16,837 nucleotides of DNA from NCBI GenBank assembly GCA_002381045.1, contig DFWT01000008.1:1-16837 (forward strand), written 5' to 3'. Source of the DNA: Rhodoferax sp. UBA4127 (GTDB lineage: Bacteria; Pseudomonadota; Gammaproteobacteria; Burkholderiales; Burkholderiaceae_C). Position numbers and translations under genes: made by a program. Shown here in pieces: positions 12,150 to 16,837 of this stretch. The stretch's first letter is position 1, and the number at the start of each line of letters is the position of its first letter. The notes under the pieces were generated by a model that was not told the DNA's origin, did not search any database, and saw only the letters and a list, made by a program, of their open reading frames with translations.

Positions 12150-13961
12150 ATGAATCACATAAGAAACTTCTCCATCATTGCCCACATTGACCATGGCAAG
12201 TCCACGCTCGCGGACCGCCTGATTCAGCGTTGCGGTGGTTTGCAGGAGCGTGAAATGGAAGCCCAGGTGTTGGACTCCATGGACATTGAGAAAGAACGCG
12301 GCATCACCATCAAGGCCCAAACCGCAGCATTGCAGTACACCGCCCGGGATGGCCAGGTTTACAACCTGAATCTGATCGACACCCCGGGCCACGTGGACTT
12401 CTCTTATGAAGTGAGTCGCTCATTGTCCGCCTGTGAAGGCGCGCTGTTGGTGGTGGATGCCAGTCAAGGGGTTGAGGCCCAAACCGTGGCCAATTGCTAC
12501 ACCGCGCTGGATCTGGGCGTGGAGGTGGTGCCCGTCTTGAACAAAATGGATCTGCCCAACGCCGACCCCGAGAACGCCCGCTCCGAGGTCGAAGATGTGA
12601 TCGGCATCGACGCGTCCGACGCCATTGCCTGCTCTGCCAAAACCGGCATGGGCATTGACGACATTCTGGAAGCTGTGGTGGCCCGTGTACCTGCACCCAA
12701 GGGCAACCCCAAAGCCGCCCTGCGCGCCATGATCATCGATAGCTGGTTTGATAGCTACGTGGGTGTGGTGATGCTGGTACGTGTGGTGGATGGTCGCGTG
12801 GCCAAGGGCGAGCGCATCAAGATGATGGCCACTGGCACCACCTATAACGCTGACAGCCTGGGTGTGTTTACGCCCGCCAATCAGCCGCGCGATGCCCTTG
12901 AGGCTGGTGAGGTGGGCTACATCATTGCCGGCATTCGTGAACTGCAGGCCGCCAAGGTGGGCGACACCATCACCCTCATCAAGCCCGGTACTGGCGGGGC
13001 TGCGGCCACCGCCACCGAACCTTTGCCGGGTTTCAAAGAAATTCAGCCCCAGGTGTTTGCCGGGCTGTACCCGACCGAAGCGAACCAGTACGAAGGCCTG
13101 CGCGACAGCCTGGAAAAACTCAAGCTCAATGACGCATCTCTGCATTACGAACCCGAGGTGTCTCAAGCGCTGGGTTTTGGTTTTCGCTGTGGCTTTCTGG
13201 GCTTACTGCACATGGAAATCGTCCAAGAGCGCCTGGAGCGTGAGTTTGACCAGGACCTGATTACTACCGCGCCCAGCGTGGTCTATCAGGTGGTGCAGGT
13301 CGATGGCACGGTGAAGATGGTGGAGAACCCATCGAAGATGCCAGACCAAGGTCGCCTGGATGAGATCCGTGAACCCATCGTGACAGTGCATCTGTACATG
13401 CCCCAAGAGTATGTTGGCCCGGTGATGACCCTCTGTAATTTGAAGCGTGGCATGCAACTCAACATGGCCTACAAAGGCCGCCAGGTGGTGCTCACCTACG
13501 AACTGCCCTTGGGTGAGATCGTGATGGACTTTTTTGACAAACTCAAAAGTGTGTCTCGTGGTTATGCATCCATGGACTACGAGTTCAAAGAGTACCGCAC
13601 TGCCGATGTGGTCAAGGTGGACATCTTGCTCAACGGTGAAAAGGTCGATGCACTGTCGATCATCGTGCACCGCTCGCAGTCGCAGTACCGTGGCCGTGCT
13701 GTGGTGGCCAAAATGCGCGAGGTGATTTCGCGCCAGATGTACGACGTCGCCATTCAGGCTGCCATTGGGGCCAACATCATTGCGCGTGAGACAATCAAAG
13801 CCCTGCGAAAGAACGTGATTGCCAAATGTTACGGCGGCGATATTTCGCGAAAACGCAAGCTGCTTGAAAAGCAAAAAGAAGGCAAGAAACGCATGAAGCA
13901 AATCGGCTCGGTGGAGGTGCCCCAAGAAGCCTTCCTGGCTATTTTGAAAGTGGACGCCTGA
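12150..13961 (+). CDS. lepA: elongation factor 4 (LepA), ribosome GTPase
   Basis: LepA binds the ribosome and acts as a GTPase in translation initiation or elongation quality, with back-translocation proposed. The 603-residue protein has G1 AHIDHGKST at 11-19, the effector region ERGITIKAQ at 49-57, DTPGHVDF at 77-84 and NKMD at 131-134. EF-G-like domains III and V follow, then the LepA-specific C-terminal domain (GDISRKRKLLEKQKEGKKRM). I use ATG 12150 because the family begins MxxIRNFSIIAHIDHGKST. There is no good Shine-Dalgarno. Its last base overlaps the lepB ATG (TGATG), so the pair is translationally coupled. Confidence 0.97.
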   Translation: MNHIRNFSIIAHIDHGKSTLADRLIQRCGGLQEREMEAQVLDSMDIEKERGITIKAQTAALQYTARDGQVYNLNLIDTPGHVDFSYEVSRSLSACEGALLVVDASQGVEAQTVANCYTALDLGVEVVPVLNKMDLPNADPENARSEVEDVIGIDASDAIACSAKTGMGIDDILEAVVARVPAPKGNPKAALRAMIIDSWFDSYVGVVMLVRVVDGRVAKGERIKMMATGTTYNADSLGVFTPANQPRDALEAGEVGYIIAGIRELQAAKVGDTITLIKPGTGGAAATATEPLPGFKEIQPQVFAGLYPTEANQYEGLRDSLEKLKLNDASLHYEPEVSQALGFGFRCGFLGLLHMEIVQERLEREFDQDLITTAPSVVYQVVQVDGTVKMVENPSKMPDQGRLDEIREPIVTVHLYMPQEYVGPVMTLCNLKRGMQLNMAYKGRQVVLTYELPLGEIVMDFFDKLKSVSRGYASMDYEFKEYRTADVVKVDILLNGEKVDALSIIVHRSQSQYRGRAVVAKMREVISRQMYDVAIQAAIGANIIARETIKALRKNVIAKCYGGDISRKRKLLEKQKEGKKRMKQIGSVEVPQEAFLAILKVDA

Positions 13962-14929
13962 TGCAGGCCTTGACCTCTGCGGTACTCGCCGCTTTTGTAG
14001 CTTACGTGGGTGCCTGGTACTTTGGCATGCTTGAAGGTAACTTTGCGCTGTTGCTGTTTTTGGCTACGGTGGTGACGGGTGTTTACTGGCTGGCTGAGCG
14101 CTTTTATTTTTTGCCGCAGCGCCAGCAGGCTGCGGCAGCCTTAGAGGCGCAGGCCTTGCAACGCCGCGAAGAGCTGTCCAAGATGGGCATTGCCAAAATC
14201 GACGGTGCCGACATGTCAGAGGCCAAAACCCGGTTACTGATGCAGCCCTGGTGGCTGGACTGGACAGCCGGCTTGTTTCCCGTGATCATTGCCGTGTTCA
14301 TTTTGCGTTCGTTTTTGTTTGAGCCGTTCAAGATCCCATCCGGCTCCATGATTCCCACACTGATGGTGGGCGACCTGATTCTGGTGAATAAGTTTCACTA
14401 TGGCTTGCGCCTGCCGGTGATCAACACCAAGCTCACTGAAGGCACAGCGCCGCAGCGTGGCGATGTCATGGTGTTTCGCTACCCACCCAAGCCCAGCCTG
14501 GACTACATCAAGCGTGTGGTGGGCGTGCCCGGTGACGAGGTGGCTTACTTGAACAAACGCCTGACCATCAATGGCAAACCCTTGCCTACCAACGCCCTGC
14601 CCGAATTTTTTGAAGAAGACAGCCTGCGCTACTTCAAGCAGTTCGAAGAAGACATGGGGACCGTCAAACACCGGGTGCTCAACGACGACGGGCGGCCAGC
14701 CTTTGTGCCGGGTGCGGACGAGTTTGTGTTCAAAAACAATTGCCGCTACAGTGTCGAAGGCGTCGTCTGCAAAGTGCCCGAGGGACATTACTTCATGATG
14801 GGCGACAACCGCGACAACTCGCTGGATTCGCGCTACTGGGGTTTTGTGCCCGACAAGAACATTGTGGGCAGGGCATTTTTCGTGTGGATGAACTTTGGTA
14901 ACCTCAAGCGCATTGGCTCGTTCAACTGA
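13961..14929 (+). CDS. lepB: signal peptidase I (LepB)
   Basis: LepB cleaves signal peptides of exported proteins on the periplasmic face of the inner membrane. The 322-residue protein has the catalytic Ser129 in IPSGSMIPTL and Lys184 in DYIKRVVGVPGD, then GDNRDNSLDSRYWGFVP at 281-297. Cys261 and Cys270 may form a disulfide like the one in E. coli LepB. Hydrophobic segments lie at about 4-21, 28-46 and 103-119. The E. coli protein begins near residue 27 of this one, so the first segment is an N-terminal extension. It overlaps lepA by one base and is followed 13 bases later by the DUF4845 gene. Confidence 0.97.
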   Translation: MQALTSAVLAAFVAYVGAWYFGMLEGNFALLLFLATVVTGVYWLAERFYFLPQRQQAAAALEAQALQRREELSKMGIAKIDGADMSEAKTRLLMQPWWLDWTAGLFPVIIAVFILRSFLFEPFKIPSGSMIPTLMVGDLILVNKFHYGLRLPVINTKLTEGTAPQRGDVMVFRYPPKPSLDYIKRVVGVPGDEVAYLNKRLTINGKPLPTNALPEFFEEDSLRYFKQFEEDMGTVKHRVLNDDGRPAFVPGADEFVFKNNCRYSVEGVVCKVPEGHYFMMGDNRDNSLDSRYWGFVPDKNIVGRAFFVWMNFGNLKRIGSFN

Positions 14930-14942
14930 TCAGGAGTAGGCA

Positions 14943-15296
14943 ATGACAAGCTCATTGAAATCGCGTCAGCTCGGCATGTCTTTCATCGGACTGGTGTTTG
15001 TCGCCGTGGTGCTGGGTTCATTGGGTGTGGTGGTGGCGCAGGTGGTTCCCACCGCCATTGAATACCAGGCGATATTGAAGGCGGCGCAAAAGGCGACGGA
15101 TGGCAACACGGTGGTTGAAGTGCGCAGCATCTTTGACCGTGCGGCGGCTGTGGACAACATCTCTTCCATCACTGCCAAAGACATCGATGTGACCAAAGAA
15201 AATGACAAAGTGGTGGTGAGCTTTGCCTACCAGCGCGAAATTCATTTGTTTGGCCCGGCGTTTCTGACCCTCAAGTACGCGGGCCGCTCGCATTGA
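14943..15296 (+). CDS. DUF4845 single-pass membrane protein, pilin-like N-terminus
   Basis: This 117-residue protein of unknown function is conserved between lepB and rnc in betaproteobacteria and relatives. An N-terminal basic stretch (SLKSRQLG) leads into a hydrophobic helix at about 12-35. A small periplasmic-looking domain follows (YQAILKAAQKA..., then VTKENDKVVVSFAYQREIHLFGPAFLTLKY). The RQLGMSFIGL start resembles a type IV pilin N-terminus, but the Glu at position +5 is missing, so prepilin processing is doubtful. A good AGGAG precedes the ATG. Its position in the operon hints at a role near signal peptidase or the membrane, but none is established. Confidence 0.8.
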   Translation: MTSSLKSRQLGMSFIGLVFVAVVLGSLGVVVAQVVPTAIEYQAILKAAQKATDGNTVVEVRSIFDRAAAVDNISSITAKDIDVTKENDKVVVSFAYQREIHLFGPAFLTLKYAGRSH

Positions 15297-15312
15297 CCTC
15301 ACAGGTGACGGT

Positions 15313-15999
15313 TTGACTGACGGTGTCCTGGCGCTGCAACAGCGCGTGCAGCACACCTTTGCAGACGCCAGCCTGCTGGTGCGGGCATTAACGCACCGCA
15401 GCTATTCCTCTGACCACAACGAACGCCTAGAGTTTTTGGGCGATTCTGTTTTGGGCGTGGTAGTGGCAGATATGCTCTATCAGCGCCTGAAGAATCTGCC
15501 AGAAGGTGATTTGAGTCGTGTGCGCGCCAACCTGGTCAAGCAGGACACACTGCACCAATTGGCGCTCACTTTAGGGTTACCTGAGGTGATTCGGCTGGGT
15601 GAAGGCGAGATGCGCTCCGGCGGGCAAAAGCGTCCATCGATTCTGGCCGACGCGTTAGAGGCCGTGATTGGCGCGGTCTACCTGGACGCTGGTTTTGCGG
15701 CTGCTCAGGCCCTGGTGCAACGTTTGTACAAGGCAGTCGATATCGCTGAGGGCATGGATGCCATTGGCAAAGATTCCAAGACCGAATTGCAAGAGTGGCT
15801 GCAGGGCCGCAAGCTCAAACTGCCCAGCTACCGTGTGGTGGCCACCCTGGGCGCTGCGCACCGGCAGACCTTTGATGTCGAGTGCGAAATTCCAGAACTC
15901 AACCTGGCGGAGCGCGGCATTGGCGGTTCACGCCGGGCGGCAGAACAAGCCGCCGCCACCGCCATGCTGGACACACTGAAAACCCGGGCTTCGATATGA
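15313..15999 (+). CDS. rnc: ribonuclease III
   Basis: This is a double-strand-specific endoribonuclease for rRNA processing and mRNA turnover. The 228-residue protein has the signature HNERLEFLGDSVLG (Glu37, Glu40, Asp44) and SILADALEAVIG (Asp113, Glu116), which are the four metal-binding acids. A C-terminal dsRNA-binding domain lies at about 153-226, with GSRRAAEQAAATAML. The start is a TTG preceded by AGGTGACGG. No in-frame ATG or GTG lies upstream in the short gap after the DUF4845 gene, and the next GTG (15346) would cut the conserved N-terminal helix. Length fits E. coli (226). Its TGA overlaps the era ATG. Confidence 0.96.
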   Translation: MTDGVLALQQRVQHTFADASLLVRALTHRSYSSDHNERLEFLGDSVLGVVVADMLYQRLKNLPEGDLSRVRANLVKQDTLHQLALTLGLPEVIRLGEGEMRSGGQKRPSILADALEAVIGAVYLDAGFAAAQALVQRLYKAVDIAEGMDAIGKDSKTELQEWLQGRKLKLPSYRVVATLGAAHRQTFDVECEIPELNLAERGIGGSRRAAEQAAATAMLDTLKTRASI

Positions 16000-16837
16000 C
16001 TACTACAAAAAAAATAGCTGATGACGCAAGTGATGCGGGGGCTGACAGCCTAAAGACTGTAGACGACATGCTGGCAAGTTTGCGCCGCGACATGCGCCCC
16101 GCCGGCGCCACCGAGGCACCGGTGGCGGGCCAGCGTTGCGGCCTGATCGCCATCGTTGGCAAACCCAATGTCGGCAAGTCCACTTTGCTCAATGCGCTGG
16201 TGGGGCAGAAGATCAGCATCACCTCGCGCAAGGCACAAACCACACGCCACCGCATCACCGGTATGCATACCGTAGGCCCGACCCAGTTTGTGTTTGTTGA
16301 CACGCCTGGTTTTCAAACATTGCATGGCAACGCACTGAACAAGTCGCTTAACAAGACCGTGGTCGGCGCCGTGGCCGATGTGGACTTGATTTTGTTTGTG
16401 GTTGAAGCCGGTAGTTTCACCCCGGCCGACGCCCGCGTGCTGGCGCTGCTGGCCAAGAACATTCCCACGCTGCTGGTAGCCAACAAGTTGGATAACGTGC
16501 ACCGCCGTGGCGACATCGCACCGTGGCTGCAAGAAATGCAGGCCAAACACGCCTTTGCCGAATTTGTGCCGATGTCGGCCAAAAACGCCAAGGACGTCGA
16601 GCGCTTGCTGGGCATCTGCGAGAAGTTCTTGCCCGAGCAGGCATGGTGGTATGCGGCCGATGAGTTGACCGACCGCAGCGAGCGTTTCATGGCCAGCGAA
16701 ATGGTGCGTGAAAAGCTGTTCCGATTGACGGGTGACGAACTGCCTTACACCTCCACCGTGGTCATCGACAAATTTGAGGAAGAGCCGCCAGCGCGCAAAG
16801 GCCAGAAGCGCCTGCTGCGCATTGCCGCCACCATCGT
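15996..16837 (+). CDS. era: GTPase Era, 3' end cut by window edge
   Basis: Era binds 16S rRNA near its 3' end and helps 30S assembly. The 280 codons present include G1 GKPNVGKST at 55-63, G2 region SRKAQTTRHRITG at 77-89, G3 DTPG at 102-105, G4 NKLD at 163-166, G5 SAK at 194-196 and the start of the KH region (LPYTSTVVIDKFEE). The start overlaps the rnc stop as ATGA. The protein has an N-terminal extension of about 45 residues relative to E. coli Era. Residues 7-19 of the extension are encoded by a copy of the 38-base repeat. Internal starts at Met25 or Met33 are possible. Confidence 0.96.
   Translation, partial: MTTTKKIADDASDAGADSLKTVDDMLASLRRDMRPAGATEAPVAGQRCGLIAIVGKPNVGKSTLLNALVGQKISITSRKAQTTRHRITGMHTVGPTQFVFVDTPGFQTLHGNALNKSLNKTVVGAVADVDLILFVVEAGSFTPADARVLALLAKNIPTLLVANKLDNVHRRGDIAPWLQEMQAKHAFAEFVPMSAKNAKDVERLLGICEKFLPEQAWWYAADELTDRSERFMASEMVREKLFRLTGDELPYTSTVVIDKFEEEPPARKGQKRLLRIAATI
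16007..16055 (+). repeat. dispersed short repeat, copy 3 (translated at the Era N-terminus)
   Basis: The core at 16015-16052 reads TAGCT-N5-CGCA-N11-GGCT-N5-CCTA, preceded by eight A residues. It is read in the same phase as the fabD copy (ATA-GCT...), giving IADDASDAGADSL against IAVCAEVTGAYGS. Spacing of blocks is identical in all three copies. Confidence 0.65.

Noticed and set aside
1..16837. Mobile element, phage, CRISPR, toxin-antitoxin or defence system
   Set aside because: Every substantial gene is a core housekeeping or stress gene in conserved order. No transposase, integrase, direct-repeat array or defence domain is seen. The YgfX-like protein is the only toxin-related family and has no partner here.

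Overview
The window looks like a core chromosomal segment of a betaproteobacterium of the order Burkholderiales, most likely family Comamonadaceae (Rhodoferax/Polaromonas-like). This rests on gene order (maf-yceD-rpmF-plsX-fabHDG-acpP-fabF, then rpoE-rseA-rseB-mucD, then lepA-lepB-DUF4845-rnc-era), on protein sequence character, and on a short dispersed repeat of a kind I recall from that family. I see no transposase, phage gene, integron, CRISPR array, tRNA or rRNA. No stretch longer than about 220 bases lacks a gene.

Region 1 (1-1065, minus strand): maf/yceF, a nucleotide pyrophosphatase, is followed 13 bases downstream by the first 152 codons of a diverged RsmI-like SAM-dependent methyltransferase that runs off the left edge. 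Region 2 (1091-7588, plus strand): yceD (DUF177) and rpmF (ribosomal protein L32) are followed by a strong hairpin-plus-T terminator. The fatty acid and phospholipid block comes next: plsX, fabH, fabD, fabG, acpP and fabF. Together these load malonyl groups on ACP (FabD), start chains (FabH), extend them (FabF), reduce the beta-keto group (FabG), and pass acyl chains to phospholipid synthesis (PlsX). Region 3 (7633-11927): a small YgfX-family membrane protein overlaps the start of rpoE, which leads the envelope-stress module of sigma-E, anti-sigma RseA, RseB and the periplasmic protease MucD/DegQ. Region 4 (12150-16837): lepA (EF4), lepB (signal peptidase I), a DUF4845 membrane protein, rnc (RNase III) and era (cut by the right edge) form a tight, mostly overlapping operon.

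The genes are ordinary; the most unusual signal is structural. Three copies of one 38-base element share an exactly spaced core, TAGCT-N5-YGCA-N11-GGCT-N5-N2YA. One supplies the stop codon of fabH. One is translated inside FabD. One is translated at the N-terminus of Era, in the same phase as in FabD. A second candidate novelty is the gap before lepA. It holds a perfect DnaA-box 9-mer, a TACAAT -10-like hexamer and, about 65 bases further on, a strong intrinsic terminator only 40 bases before the lepA start. That arrangement fits a small RNA or an attenuating leader. Smaller points include three consecutive hairpins between acpP and fabF, an rpmF leader with two perfect hairpins, an orphan YgfX coupled to rpoE, TTG starts on rseB and rnc, and an extra N-terminal hydrophobic segment in LepB.
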